From contig NW_006921533.1 in assembly GCF_000340215.1 (NCBI RefSeq), positions 7,068,500 through 7,132,499 of the forward strand: a DNA stretch of 64,000 bases. The letters run 5' to 3'. Each line of letters starts with the position of its first letter. Positions within the stretch are counted from its first letter, which is position 1. Source of the DNA: Pseudocercospora fijiensis CIRAD86 (lineage: Eukaryota > Ascomycota > Dothideomycetes > Mycosphaerellales > Mycosphaerellaceae). The notes under the pieces are model-generated. The model was not told where the DNA came from and made no database searches. It saw only the letters and a program-made list of their open reading frames with translations. Both the position numbers and the translations under genes were made by a program. Shown here one piece after another: positions 11,013 to 22,238 of the stretch.

Positions 11013-11038
11013 ACTGACAGGCTTACTGTAGCCTATAG
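11013..11038 (-). repeat. Right terminal inverted repeat of the Tc1-like element
   Basis: 26 bp, inverted copy of 7506-7531 with one mismatch; TA directly outside at 11039-11040. Confidence 0.9.
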
Positions 11039-11181
11039 TACCATGTAGCGCGCATCGGCACATGGCGTCACGCCGCGCTATTACTGAGCTGGTCATTTTC
11101 CGTCTGCTCACTTTCCAACTCTCCCTCGCGATCAATTTCCTAGTGACACGCACGTTCAATCAAGAACGCGACATCGACGAC

Positions 11182-13231
11182 ATGGCGACATTCAAGCACG
11201 GATCGGCGGCGGAACCGATACCTGCCAGAGCCAGCAACGATGACTTGGCCCCCAACAACCCCCTCCAATCCGACCTCACGGCCGACGATACGAGCAGCAT
11301 GGATAGTGATGAGGCCTACCTTGGTAAGGCTAGGAAAGAGCTGGAGAGAGCATGATGATTGATGGACCGTCTTGACATTTCCATCGCTTCAGTGAGTTAC
11401 CAGTGGTATCAAGCAAAAGAGTCATGGCACACGGGTGCTCGCACTTCAGTCTGACACCACCCATCCATCTTGAACGTTTGATGGAGTGTTTGATCGAATT
11501 GTGGGCTGAGATCATACCGTACTTGAAAACTTGATCACAGTAATTTGTGCGAAAGAAGATGCATGACCTCAAAATCAGTCAATGCTTGCGATCCTCCGTA
11601 CCTGTTGCATTGGCAAACGCTAATTTGACTCAGCGAAAATTGGTTACAAGCAGGTGTGTAGATTGTGACGTTCTCCTCAATGAAGACATGGTGCTGAAAG
11701 TGACAGTCTCTCCACCGCCAATGGAAGCTCTTCGAAAGCTTTGCGGCTAGCTTTGGTATAGCCACGTCAAGATATACTGTACCTTCCTGTAGTTATTGAC
11801 GTTGTCGCAGCTGCCCTATACGCCGTGGGTGGTGTCCGAACCACCTTTACCATCGGAGTCGGCGCAGGAGGACCAGCTGCGTACTGGTCAAGCTACGTTG
11901 TGACCTGCTTCTTTGTCATGATTACAGCCGCAGTGCTCGCCGAAATATGCAGCGCTTTACCAGCCGCTGGTTCCATCTACTTCTGGGCCGCTGAAAGTGG
12001 TGGCCGACGCTTTGGACGTTTGTTCGGCTTCATTGTGGCATGGTGGAGCACCACTGCTTGGACTACCTTTATCGCCTCTGACTGTCAGGCTGCGGCAAAC
12101 TTTCTCCTGTCAGAGATCACAGTATTTGGACTGGACTTCCCTACCGACACTTCCAACATCAAGTTCCGCGCTGTCCAGTGGATCGTCTCCGAAGTCATTC
12201 TCTTTATAGCCATAGGCATGAACTACCTCAGTCCAAAGACATACAAGGCCGTCTTCCGATTCGCAACTGGCTTGATTTGTCTGGACTTCCTGCTCAACAT
12301 CATCTGGCTGCCAATAGCTGTATCGAAGACTTACGGGTTTCAAGACGCCAAGTATGTTTTCACACATACAACCAACCAGACTGGAGCGCCACCCGTATGG
12401 AACTGGATGCTTTCGTACTTTGTTACTGCCGGTATCTTGGTTGGCTTCGAAGCTTCTGGCCACATTGCTGAAGAGACCAAGAACGCGAGTATCACTGCCG
12501 CTCGCGGAATTTTTACTTCAGCTGGTGCTTCCGCAGCTATGGGATTCCCCGTCGTCATACTGTTCTTGTTCTGTCTGCCCGATTTGACAACGCTATATAG
12601 CCTGGACGCGCCTCAGCCTTTCGTCAGCATCTATGCTCTCAGCATGGGTCGGGGCGGGCACATTTTCATGAATGTGGTCTGCATCCTGGGACTTATCTTC
12701 AATGCTACAGTCGCTGGTGTCGCAAGTTCCCGTCTTATCTGGGCCGTTGCGCGAGATGGCGTCCTTCCTTTCTCAGGCTGGATATCGAAAGTATCGGAGA
12801 AGAAAGAGCCCAAAAACGCGATCATTGTCATGCACGCAGTTGCGGCTTTGCTATTGTGCACCATTCTAGCATCGCCGGTAGCCTTCACCTCTCTCGTCAG
12901 TGCTGCTGGCGTCCCAACCATCACAGCTTATGCTCTGATCTGCTTCGGTCGCGTATTCCTTACGCCGCACAGCTTCCAGAATGCTAGATGGTCGCTCGGC
13001 AAATGGTCCAGACCAATGAACTTCATTGCGTTGATCTGGAACTTATACTTGGCATGTGTGCTTTTCTCGCCGATCGTGTTTCCGGTCACGGCAGAGTCGT
13101 TCAACTACTCTCCAGTCATTTTCGGCGCCATCACGATATTCGGCATCGTGACTTGGTGGATAATCCCTGAGGACAGATGGCTGCCGTATGGTCGTCTTGG
13201 CCGCATCCAGAGTATCGACCAGCACCAATGA
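11182..13231 (+). CDS. APC-superfamily amino acid/GABA/choline-type permease; 5' gene structure unresolved
   Basis: The main exon is open from about 11762 to the TGA at 13229-13231 and encodes at least 10-11 membrane helices of an APC permease. Features include the TM1 glycine-rich segment TIGVGAGGPAAYWSSYVV, the TM2-3 region AEICSALPAAGSIYFWAAESGG, and GFEASGHIAEETKNAS in the middle, all typical of fungal GabA/UGA4/HNM1-like carriers. It ends around WWIIPEDRWLPYGRLG. A likely first exon starts at ATG 11182 (MATFKHGSAAEPIPAR) and reaches DEAYL near 11330, matching the acidic N-terminus usual before TM1. I could not find a convincing splice across the ~420 bp between. The Tc1-like element ends about 140 bp upstream of this ATG. 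Confidence 0.75.
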
Positions 13232-13690
13232 ACCACATGGCATTTTAGAGCAAGATCATCTTGGGATTCGGAGCATGGGCAATAAGACTGCGGAACGGAT
13301 TCGAATACCATACAAACACCCGAGCACATCGAAGACGTCACACAGGGCGCAAGCGATGATCCAAAAATATTATCACAAGCATAGAGGTATATACTCTGCA
13401 ACAACTGACTGCATTCGCAATTGTTTCAGCGTCATATGTCAAATCACCAACAGTCGAGAAAGTGAAGGGATCGAAAAAAAGTGACAGGGGTCCACGGCTG
13501 CCTGGGCCGAATCAGGCAGGAGCGGGTCTGCGCCTTCTTTGATCGCCATCACTTTAAGCCAACACTCGCACACAAAGCATTCCAAACACAAACACACATT
13601 TTCGCACGTCGCACTTCGCTTCCTTCCTACTACAACTCATAGCATCCACCACTCCGCACTCCTTCGCATCGAATTCTCGCTATCAACAAA
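13232..13690. other. Intergenic between the permease and the BRCT gene
   Basis: 459 bp. The right half (about 13560-13690) is C/A- and C/T-rich with few G, like a fungal 5' leader just before the ATG at 13691. No gene seen. Confidence 0.5.
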
Positions 13691-14488
13691 ATGGCATCGG
13701 TCAAGGTTGGCCAGAAGGTGTGGGTGGTCATGATGGGCAACGAGCTCGGTGGCGTCTTCACCACCGAGAAGATTGCCAAGGAGGCCGCGAAGAAACTCGA
13801 GGGCACCATCCATAGCGATCTGCTGAGCAACAAGTAAGTGTGCACTGCACTCGACCCTGACGACGTTGACTGACATTTTCAACAGGAGCGACATGTGTGC
13901 TCCAGAGCCAGAGGCTGCCGCGCAGAAGAAGGTCGCAAAGAAGCGCGATGCGCCAGCTGAGGAAGAAGATAACGAAGATGACGAGGGAGATGAAGAACTC
14001 GAGGACCTCGAGGAGAAGGCGCCAGCGCCTATCGCTAAAAAGGCAAAGAAGTCGACCACTGAGGCGACTACCACGAAGAAAGCCGCGCCCAAGACTTCTA
14101 AGTCTAATGACGAGGCGTTTCCAAAGGGAGTTCCCGGTGCATTGAAGGGAGCAGTCGTAAGTCGATGTTACTGGTTCGTCGTGCATGAAACGTGTCACTA
14201 ATGCGCTCTAGATTGGCCTGACTGGTACAGCCTGCCTCACTCGCAACACCCTCAAGAGTGCCATCGAGAAATATGGCGGCTCGTACACCGAGAAGTGCGA
14301 GGTAGCGGACTACGTCGTCGTTGGAAAGAGAGCTGGCGCGATCAAGTTGGAGGCAGTAAGTTGTCGTGTACCCATTATCTAACCTGTGCTGATTATATGC
14401 CTTGCTGCAGCTCACCAAGGCTGGCGTCGCCCAGATCTCGGACTCGCAGCTCCTCGAGTTCTTCCTAGGCGAGGAGCCTGACGTTTGA
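13691..14488 (+). CDS. Small BRCT-domain protein
   Basis: Four exons (13691-13833, 13886-14156, 14212-14355, 14411-14488) with introns of 52, 55 and 55 bp give 211 residues. The N-terminus (MASVKVGQKVWVVMMGNELG) is followed by a long acidic, Lys-rich linker (EEEDNEDDEGDEELEDLEE) with possible nuclear localisation stretches. The C-terminal ~70 residues form a BRCT-like fold: KGAVIGLTGTACLTRNTL, a GGSYTEKCEVADYVVVGK stretch, and a final helix with QISDSQLLEFF. BRCT domains bind phosphopeptides or DNA in replication and repair complexes. The partner here is unknown. All splice sites fit the fungal consensus. Confidence 0.82.
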
Positions 14489-15616
14489 AGAGCTCTTGCT
14501 TCCTCTCCCAATTTTACGAATGACGACCTGGATAAGGATGCTGTGAAAGCGAGTCAGCATATCCTTCATGATAGCACATAACTGATGGGGAAGGTGGCGT
14601 TCATACCACGCGACGCCAATGCTCAGCGATATCTTTTCGGCGCGTCACCCAGACGCCGGGCTTTGCGGCAATGTACTCTACAAATCGCTTGAGGGCCTGG
14701 ATGCATTTAGTGTAGCACTTAATGGCGACAATGACACACATACCATGAATCTTCCTGGCTTCCCAATGATCCTACAATGTAGCCCAATAGTCATCATCTT
14801 CGGCGTGCCCGCTTCTCCTTCCGCGTACAAGATATCGAACGCGCTCTGAAGATACTCGTAGAACGCTTGAGGAGAGAAGACCCCTGTCAGGCTGTGGAAT
14901 CTGCTTCAATGTCAGCGGCGTATTACAAGCATGTCGCGCTCAGCTCACTTCAAGTCATTCGCATCATAGCTAATGGAGTCAGCACGCATCATTTGTCAAG
15001 TGTAGGACGATATCTCACGTATATGGAAGCATAAGCATTCCTTGAGGACCTCCTGACGGTGCGTCTGCAGGCAAATCTGCTTCAGCAGGTACATCGGACC
15101 AGTAAGGAAGGTCATCACAATAGCTATCGCTCTCCCACAACAATGGGATCCCAAGCTCCTTATAAGTCTCGAATACAAGCGCCTTAGATCTGGGTGAGAG
15201 TCTTCCGTAATACCAGCCAACCTGGAGAGCACTCGTCAAGATGATTACGTGAAGGACGGCAATATCACTTACAGGATACTCTCCGGTGAGCTCTTTCAAG
15301 CACTTCAGCTGCCTCACAATGTACTCCTTCTCCAACGCTTCGTCCATGTCGTGGTAGTCAATCCACCTGCCATGCCACCCATGGTCAGCAAGACTACCTC
15401 ATTGCGCAGAGACGAACTCACCGGTAAGCATGTGAGGCAATCTCATGTCCACCATCGTTGAAAGCCTTAATCACAGCTGGATTCTTCTCAAGAGCTTGCC
15501 CGACTGCATATATCGTCACGGGCATGTCATGTGCTTCAAAAGTATTCAGCATTCTCCAAATGCCGACTCTACTGCCATACTCGAAATCACTCTCCGTAGT
15601 CATTGCTCTCTGCCCA

Positions 15617-15624
15617 GGTCTTGG
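15617..15624 (+). repeat. Left copy of the 8-bp target site duplication (GGTCTTGG)
   Basis: Identical to 25811-25818 and directly outside the left inverted repeat. It lies in exon 2 of the deacetylase gene, as CCAAGACC on the coding strand. Confidence 0.93.
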
Positions 15625-15640
15625 CTACCTCTATTCAGGC
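15625..15640 (+). repeat. Left 16-bp terminal inverted repeat of the 10.2-kb element
   Basis: CTACCTCTATTCAGGC; 15 of 16 bases match the inverted copy at 25795-25810. Confidence 0.9.
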
Positions 15641-15688
15641 TTGTGGGCATGAAGAATTGAGTTCCGTAATATGTGAATACCAAATTGC

Positions 15689-15724
15689 GACCGAGTGCAC
15701 GTGATAGACCGAGTGTACGTAATA
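15689..15724 (+). repeat. Left subterminal 18-bp direct repeat, two copies
   Basis: GACCGAGTGYACGTRATA occurs twice in tandem, 49 bp inside the left inverted repeat. The two differences are transitions. Subterminal repeats are common transposase-binding sites. Confidence 0.75.
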
Positions 15725-16059
15725 GACCAATCAGTTAGGGCTAGCTTCCGAACTTACCGACAACCAATCACAAGCACTCTACCTAATTCTTCGCCTACAA
15801 GCCTAACAGGAAACCGTACTAAACTAGTATGCGACACACCACTTTTTTACGACAACGCAAAAATAACAATCTAAAGAGCGGAGATTGTAGAACTGCTAAT
15901 TGCGTTTCATTCTATCTAGGAATTAAGTCTATACGACGTTGCGTTGTTAAGCGCCGCTATATTTGCTAAAGCTACTCTACTATAGCTATCCGAATTAGCA
16001 GGCCGGCTAGCTATATGCTAATATACACTAATATTTAACATACTATAATTAGTGTTTTA

Positions 16060-16199
16060 ACACTTAGAGGTCCTTCTCTTAGGGACGGCGATCTTCGTTT
16101 ATGTAGGCGGTATCCTTACGCGACACTTCCTCGTTAAGATATAACATATCTAGGAAAACGATAACCGTCTAATAGGCGACTCGACACTTAGAGGTCCTT
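16060..16199 (+). repeat. 16-bp direct repeat pair in the left arm
   Basis: ACACTTAGAGGTCCTT is found exactly at 16060-16075 and again at 16184-16199, between the left end and the first ORF. Confidence 0.7.
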
Positions 16200-16320
16200 G
16201 CCCGACTATTTCCGAATATCTTTTGTGTAGTGTATAAGCACGCGCGAGGTGTAGTTATTAAGTTGTTAGTATATAGTAGACGCGACTCGAAAGTCGACAC
16301 TAAGAATACCTAAACTCGCC

Positions 16321-16346
16321 GCTAGCACCGCTAGCACCGCTAGCAC
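16321..16346 (+). repeat. 9-bp tandem repeat before the first ORF
   Basis: GCTAGCACC repeated almost three times, about 27 bp upstream of the ATG at 16373. Confidence 0.75.
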
Positions 16347-16372
16347 TATTCCTTAGTCTTAAGTCTTCTAAG

Positions 16373-19300
16373 ATGTCTAACAACCTGTCGAGCGAGATAA
16401 CGGAGTATAACTACGACGATGAAGGTAATCTAATCCTTCTAACTTAGCGCTAATAAGATAACGGCGAGCTAATAGACTAGGATTTAGATAATGCGCTACT
16501 GCTAGGTCAGCTAGGATATCTAGCAGCTCTAGCAGGTCTAGCAGCTCTAGCAGGTCTAGTAGGTCTGCCGCCTTTCTAACTAAGCACTAGATTTCTAAGT
16601 AATATACCGGAGACTATCGTACGACCGGCGGACATGCCTAAGATTAGCGAATTTGAGGATAAGGAGTCGGAGTCGGAGACAGAAGATAAAGATCTCGGCG
16701 AAGAAGATACAGAGCTAAGTAATAATAAAGAACTCGAAGCCCGAGATAACGATAATAAGGATGCCGACGAAGATAAAGAAGCACTCGATAATACGCGCTA
16801 GGCTACTAAGAATATTGCGATAAAACGTATGCTTAATAAGCGGTGCAAGGAAGTTAAGGATCTCATAGCTAGACATAAGCTTAGTATTAGATACTTCGTT
16901 AAGTATTTAGTCGGCAAGCTAGGCGAGACGGCATCTGTATCTGCTAAGTCCCGTAAGACTATAAAGCGCTCAAAGCGTTACGAGAAGAACCTTAAGGCTA
17001 TTACCGATGCCTTTCTAGAAGACCGCCTATTTAGCGCTCGTATCGTTCGTAATAAGCTAAAGAGCCTAATTAGCAAGGACTTATTTAGCATATATAATCT
17101 AGACTTCTATACGGTCGAAATCGAGCTCGCATCGATAGACGACACTATCTAGCAGGTCGTACCTATATAGCATTAGTTGCTCGGTTAGGACCTGCTACCT
17201 AATGTGCGCCGCGATTATTAGCAGTACTAGACTAAATTCGCAGATAAGCGCAACGTTATACGGAAGCGTACGATAATGCTAACTTCTTAAGTCCTCTATT
17301 CGATATCTTATATTAAGGTATTATTCTTTCTAAAGGTCCTTAGTATCTTCCTTATTAGCAATAGTGCGAGTCGCCGCACTATCGAGGTCTTGAACAATCT
17401 AAATATAACGCTAGCATACTAGACTATCTAGATCCTAATAGACAAGAATGCCGATTATATAGAAACGTAGATTGCCGAGCTATGCAATTATCTAGACAAG
17501 TAGTATAGTAGCACTATCGACAATTTTAATCGCATATAGAAGCGTACTATCTAGAACACTAGCGATACTAATAAGATAGTAGCTATAACTACGTCGTATA
17601 TAGCCGTAAACAAGCGCATTCCGAAAGGTAGCCTAAAGAAGAAGATGATTCATTACGATAAGCCGCTGAATGCTAATAATATCCTTAAGAACATCTACGA
17701 AGACAAGGCGATACGCCTAGATAGAGAGGAGATTACCGATATTAGTATAAAGACCGCGCTCTTCTACATCGACGAGGCTATTGCGTACACATTCCTAGAA
17801 GCCGTCGAGACGATCTTTAAGAACGAGGAGGGCCGTAGTAGCGTAGCGCTAAAGCGACTAGCTTAGCCTATAATCGATAAGCTAAATCCTACCCGTATAG
17901 AAGTATACTCGCAGCCTATGTCGTTTAATGATAAGGCTACTATTAAGGGCATATATGCTATATAAGATGAGATCCTACTTAAGTTCTAGGACCTAGATCG
18001 CGAGAAGGACTTTGTAAGCGGACTAGAGGGACCCCTTTATATCTAGAATAGCGATAACATAACCGTACTTCGAGGACATAGTATACGCAATAAGAGCGTT
18101 AAGAATGAGGATCTATACGACAAGCGCGACAGCCTTCTTATATCGCTAGCCTAGTTCTATACTATAATAAACTGCGCATTTACTGTCCTACGTACGTACT
18201 AGGACAAGAACAGCGATAGCGAGGCTCTGCTAGTAGCTTAGACAGTAAAGGGCGATACCGCTTTTTAGTATAGTAAGAACAAGGTTAGTAAAGACAAGCC
18301 GAAGTTCTTTAAGATCCTCCAGCTACTTAAGACTACGTTCCGCTTACGTAGTGTTAGTGCGGCGATCGAGTGGTTGTCTAGCTAGGGTCGTATAGTGATC
18401 TCTAGCGAGGATAACCGTATATAGGCTGTTAGAGAGGCTCTCTCTCGATTAACAGCTTAGTAATACCTCGAGATGCTATATAATATCTATAAGAAGCTCC
18501 TCTCTATCGAAGTATAGCGCGGCCTGCCGCATCGTACCGGTAAGGCAGCGCCTAATGCCTAGTATACTACAATAGCGCGGATAATACAGGAAATTAAGAT
18601 CTTCCTTACTCTGCGACTTAGTATTCGTAACGCCGATATTAGTTATCTGCGTAGGATCGTTAACTACTTAGTTCCAAATTTCTTCGGCGCTAAGTAAGGC
18701 AATTATAGGCGGATAATACTATATAAGCGATAGCTGCTTGGTCCTAGTTGTAATAATGTCCTCTAGGAAGCTATTCTGTCGTCTAGAATCATTACTAATA
18801 GCAAGAAGGGCTATACGATAGCGGCTAATAAGTAGCTTGAGATGTAAGTTTATAATAAGTGTCTATATCTAGATTATTGCTAACTATCGCAGACACAACT
18901 ACGAGTATTTAGAAGATATTAATCGCATCGGCAACTCGACCTATAACCTACTAGCAACCTTTAAGAAGATTGCCCTTAATCGCGAGCCGTCTCGTACTCT
19001 GCGCAACATAATAACATCCTTTACTAGCATTAAGCTAAGCAGCTACTACACCTATAAGAACACAGCTATTAACGTCTTTAGCCGCGTAGAGAAGCTCTTC
19101 TCTAATAGATTCATAGCTCTATATAGCAATGAAGGTAGACAGTTATTAGATGACATCTAGCAGCTTAGTAGCAATCAAATCCGTAAGAAGGTCGCTACAT
19201 TCAACTAGAGTAACAAGGACTATTGCGAAGGCCGGTCTACTATTACGGATGCCGTAATTAAAGATATAGATAGTACTAAGGCTAGTCGCGAGGCTACTAC

Positions 19301-19511
19301 TAATCGTAGCAATATTAGGGGTGCTACTATTAACGAGAATAACTCTAAGTAGATCGATGCTATCTAGCGTACTAATAGATAGGCTAAGCTAATCGGTGCG
19401 GAGGTTTAGGTTGTTAATGCTACGGGCGATAACTAAGGAGAGTTTATAGTATATACTATACGAGAGGATACGATTAGAACAATAGACAGCGAGTATAGGT
19501 TTGTAGATTAA
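16373..19511 (+). pseudogene. DUF6589-like protein ORF remnant of the 10.2-kb element (candidate transposase)
   Basis: One frame runs from ATG 16373 to 18843, then a 49-bp intron (18844-18892, GTAAGT, branch-like GCTAAC, CAG), then 18893-19511. The total is exactly 1,030 codons with no frameshift; only TAG/TAA stops interrupt it. The N-terminus is acidic with an L/A/G-rich repeat. A basic region (KSRKTIKRSKRYEKNLK) follows. The central and C-terminal part recalls fungal DUF6589 proteins: SNSASRRTIEVLNNLNI, a PIIDKLNPTRIEVYSQP stretch, KATIKGIYAI, then HSIRNKS and FYTIINCAFTVLRTYW. Being the largest non-helicase ORF in a TIR element, it is the best transposase candidate. That role is inference. 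The family call is from memory. Confidence 0.65.
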
Positions 19512-19537
19512 GGATAATATTTCTCTACTTCTAGTCT

Positions 19538-19597
19538 CCGTCGTTATCGTATTAATCACTTTTGCTAGCGCTAATTGCTAGAAACGCGCTCAATCGA
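19538..19597 (+). repeat. 60-bp direct repeat, copy 1
   Basis: Begins CCGTCGTTATCGTATTA and aligns without gaps to 21482-21541 with roughly eight mismatches. It starts just after the stop codon of the first ORF. Confidence 0.75.
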
Positions 19598-19616
19598 AGA
19601 ATCTTATACTAGCTAG

Positions 19617-19752
19617 CTAGCTAGCCGGCCGCTATATAGCTTCTCGATAAAGTTAACTAGATAAGTATTATGCTAGCTAGCGGGCCGCTATATAGCTTCT
19701 CGATAAAGTCAACTAGATAGGCGTCGTACTAGCTAGCCGGCCGCTATATAGC
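19617..19752 (+). repeat. 56-bp tandem repeat, 2.4 copies
   Basis: Units start at 19617, 19673 and 19729. Each begins CTAGCTAGCSGGCCGCTATA and includes CTTCTCGATAAAG. Copies differ mainly by transitions. Confidence 0.85.
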
Positions 19753-19762
19753 GCAAAGGGCA

Positions 19763-19830
19763 GTGTTAACTCGAGCTCGTTCTTGCTATAGTGTTGACTC
19801 TAGCTCGTTCTTATTATAGTGTTAACTATA
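19763..19830 (+). repeat. 28-bp tandem repeat, 2.4 copies
   Basis: Units start at 19763, 19791 and 19819 with GTGTTRACTC, then AGCTCGTTCTT. Confidence 0.8.
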
Positions 19831-20118
19831 GTACCAATTGGACTTTGCTATCTTATAGCTATCGTAGCTTGTACCTGCTAGTATATACTATACTCGACTG
19901 ATTTGGCTAACGGGGCGGCCTTAGGCATAATTATATACTAGCGTCTAGTAAATAATGTCGCTCTTGCCGTAAAGGAGCGGGTAGGTTGGTAAGGTAATAT
20001 ATAGCCGTTATTGCTACCTATTGTCGACTACGTAGCTCAACCTCACCTACGTAGATAGACCTTCGCTTTCTAACTTCAACTTCTTCTTCTTCTTTATATT
20101 AACTATACTGTATGCCGG

Positions 20119-20174
20119 TATCCGCCTCGTGCGTAACTAGCGACAGTATCCGCCTTGCGCGTAACTAGCGACAG
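20119..20174 (+). repeat. 28-bp tandem repeat, 2 copies
   Basis: TATCCGCCTYG, then GCGTAACTAGCGACAG, at 20119 and 20147. Confidence 0.8.
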
Positions 20175-21370
20175 TAAACACCTCTACCCCTAGCAACACA
20201 CTAACTGTCTATATACTATAGCGGTAGTGTCGAGATACCTCTTATCGCGAGTAGAAGTAGCTCTCTACTACGACTAACACTATTCCTTACTAGTCCTACG
20301 ACTTGCTACCGACAGAACCGCTTAGAATTGGTCGAGGTCCCTTAATAGGTGTTATTTGTTTAGTCTAGTCCTTAGTCTCCGATAGGCTTTATTAAAAGGC
20401 GACTCTCCTAGCGAGTAGGTTTAGGAATCAATCGTAGTCTTAGTATAGCTATTCTATAGTAGCATTGCTATTAGGTGATTCCGCATTAGATAGTCTTCTT
20501 GTCTATTGCTATAATAGGCTTTCTACATTAGGCTCTTCTCGGGATACTATACGCATATCTAGTTGAGCTTAGTATAACGCAGCCTTTGCAACTTCGGCGA
20601 TTAGGAGCGTACGATGTCGGATATAGCCTCTAGGCAGCGAGCTGTTAATGCTATAGTTCCGCGGTACGAATAGGCGTCCTTAAGCAAGACGTCTTTATAA
20701 GGGCACTGCTATACGACTGTAGTAAGCGCATCGACTCTGCTAGACAACTGTAGTGCGTACCCCCCCTTCCCTCCGAGCGTATAAAGACTGTTATATACCT
20801 ATAGTGCGTATCCCTATCCGCGAGACCGAGCGCATTAAGACTACTCGAAGCAGTGCGTAGTACGTATTAGGCTTCTAGGGGCATATCTTTTTGATACTGT
20901 CTTTTTAACAACTTTAGGCGCGGTTCGACTATTGTTCTCTAGGTAGCTTTAGTCGGTACCTAGTATCTAACTCTTTATAAGTTCGCTAGTGTTACACGCT
21001 TAATAATGCCTGCTCTACACTCTATTATAGTTAGTAATGGAATGCGTTAAGAACTTAATATAAGGAGAGTATCCGCCGTATATAGCTTGCTTTTAGCTTG
21101 CTTCGCGGCCTGCTTAAGTGTAGGTTTATAGGCAATGTATGCTTCTAGTATGCTTCTTATAGTATGCTCCTAGCCGGCCCTTAAACCGCTAGTTATATTA
21201 GATCCCTAAACGCTAGTGTTCTTTTAAGTATAGGAGGGCATTAACGTAAGAGGTCGCTTCGGCGGTTCTCGATTGTATATTATTGCCCTACGCTTCTATC
21301 CTACCGTATATATTGTAGTGCCTGCTAGCAAGCATGTAGTGCGATAAGTATAGTATTAGCTTTGTCGGCC

Positions 21371-21445
21371 TTCTCGAAATGGGACTTCTCGAAATAGGAC
21401 TTCTCGAAATAGGACTTCTCGAAATAGGACTTCTCGAAATAAGGC
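21371..21445 (+). repeat. 15-bp tandem repeat, 5 copies
   Basis: TTCTCGAAATAGGAC repeated at 21371, 21386, 21401, 21416 and 21431 with small changes in the first and last unit. No unique spacers, so not a CRISPR array. Confidence 0.9.
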
Positions 21446-21481
21446 TTAGAAAAGAGGACTTCGGTATGCCTAAGGCTACGG

Positions 21482-21541
21482 CCGTCGTTATCGTATTAGA
21501 CACTTTTGCTAGCGCGCTTTGCTAGAAATGCGCTTAATCGA
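21482..21541 (+). repeat. 60-bp direct repeat, copy 2
   Basis: Ungapped partner of 19538-19597; the two copies bracket about 1.9 kb that contains most of the tandem arrays. Confidence 0.75.
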
Positions 21542-21856
21542 CTCGGTTTAGCGTAGCGTAGCGGCGGCGGTATTGTTGTTTAGAAAGTATCGTAAATTCG
21601 AGGAAGGAGATTCAGATAGAGGAAGCCTCGACAGCCCGCTAAGGCTCGGATTTACTATAGCATAACATCCGATTAGCGGGATTAGGCCGGCTCTAAGATC
21701 GCGATTTCCTCTTACGTATCTATCGACTTTAGCTATATACCGATTTTAACAAAGACTATAACAAAGGGCGTAATAGTGCTAAAAACGGGAGACATACGTA
21801 CTATGCTATATATTGTATTAAAGGTCTACTGTCTACTATAAAATCCTACTAAATAC

Positions 21857-21958
21857 TACGATAGCGACAATCGATACGATAGCGACAATCGATACGATAG
21901 CGACAATCGATGCGATAGCGATATCTAATACGATAGCGACAGCCGATGCGATAGCGAC
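21857..21958 (+). repeat. 18-bp tandem repeat, 5.7 copies
   Basis: TACGATAGCGACAATCGA repeated from 21857 in exact 18-bp steps, with the last units more diverged. Confidence 0.9.
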
Positions 21959-22238
21959 TAGTCTAGCATACCGCCTATTCGATTGCCTATACTTAACGCC
22001 TGCTTAGAGAGCTACTAGCAGAGCTACCTATTATACGCCGACCTGCCTTAGAGAGTCTACGCTCGGTACGTAAGACACGACCTCCTCGCTCCTCGTTAGT
22101 ACGAGATATAGTGCTTAGGATCTGCTTAGCTCGGCTATATACCTGCTTAGCAGCAGCGCTAATCTGCGGTAGTAGCTATCGCTAAGTACCTAGTCTACTA
22201 GATGAACCTAGGCGTTCTTAGCCTCGAGTTCCGGATAC

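Larger units (their letters stand above)
7506..11038. mobile_element. RIP-degraded Tc1/mariner DNA transposon with two ORF remnants
   Basis: The ends are 26-bp terminal inverted repeats at 7506-7531 and 11013-11038 with one mismatch (GGGC versus AGGC, the kind RIP makes). The shared core begins CTATRGGCTACAGTAAGCCT. A TA dinucleotide flanks each end (7504-7505, 11039-11040), the Tc1/mariner target duplication. The interior is full of TpA and nearly free of TCA/CCA and TGA/TGG, and is riddled with TAG/TAA stops. It holds a transposase remnant on plus and a second ORF remnant on minus. At 3,533 bp it is long for this superfamily. It sits between two divergent genes, ending about 140 bp from the putative permease start codon. 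Confidence 0.88.

Noticed and set aside
21371..21958. Short regularly spaced repeats considered as a CRISPR array
   Set aside because: The 15-bp and 18-bp units are contiguous without unique spacers, and the genome is eukaryotic.
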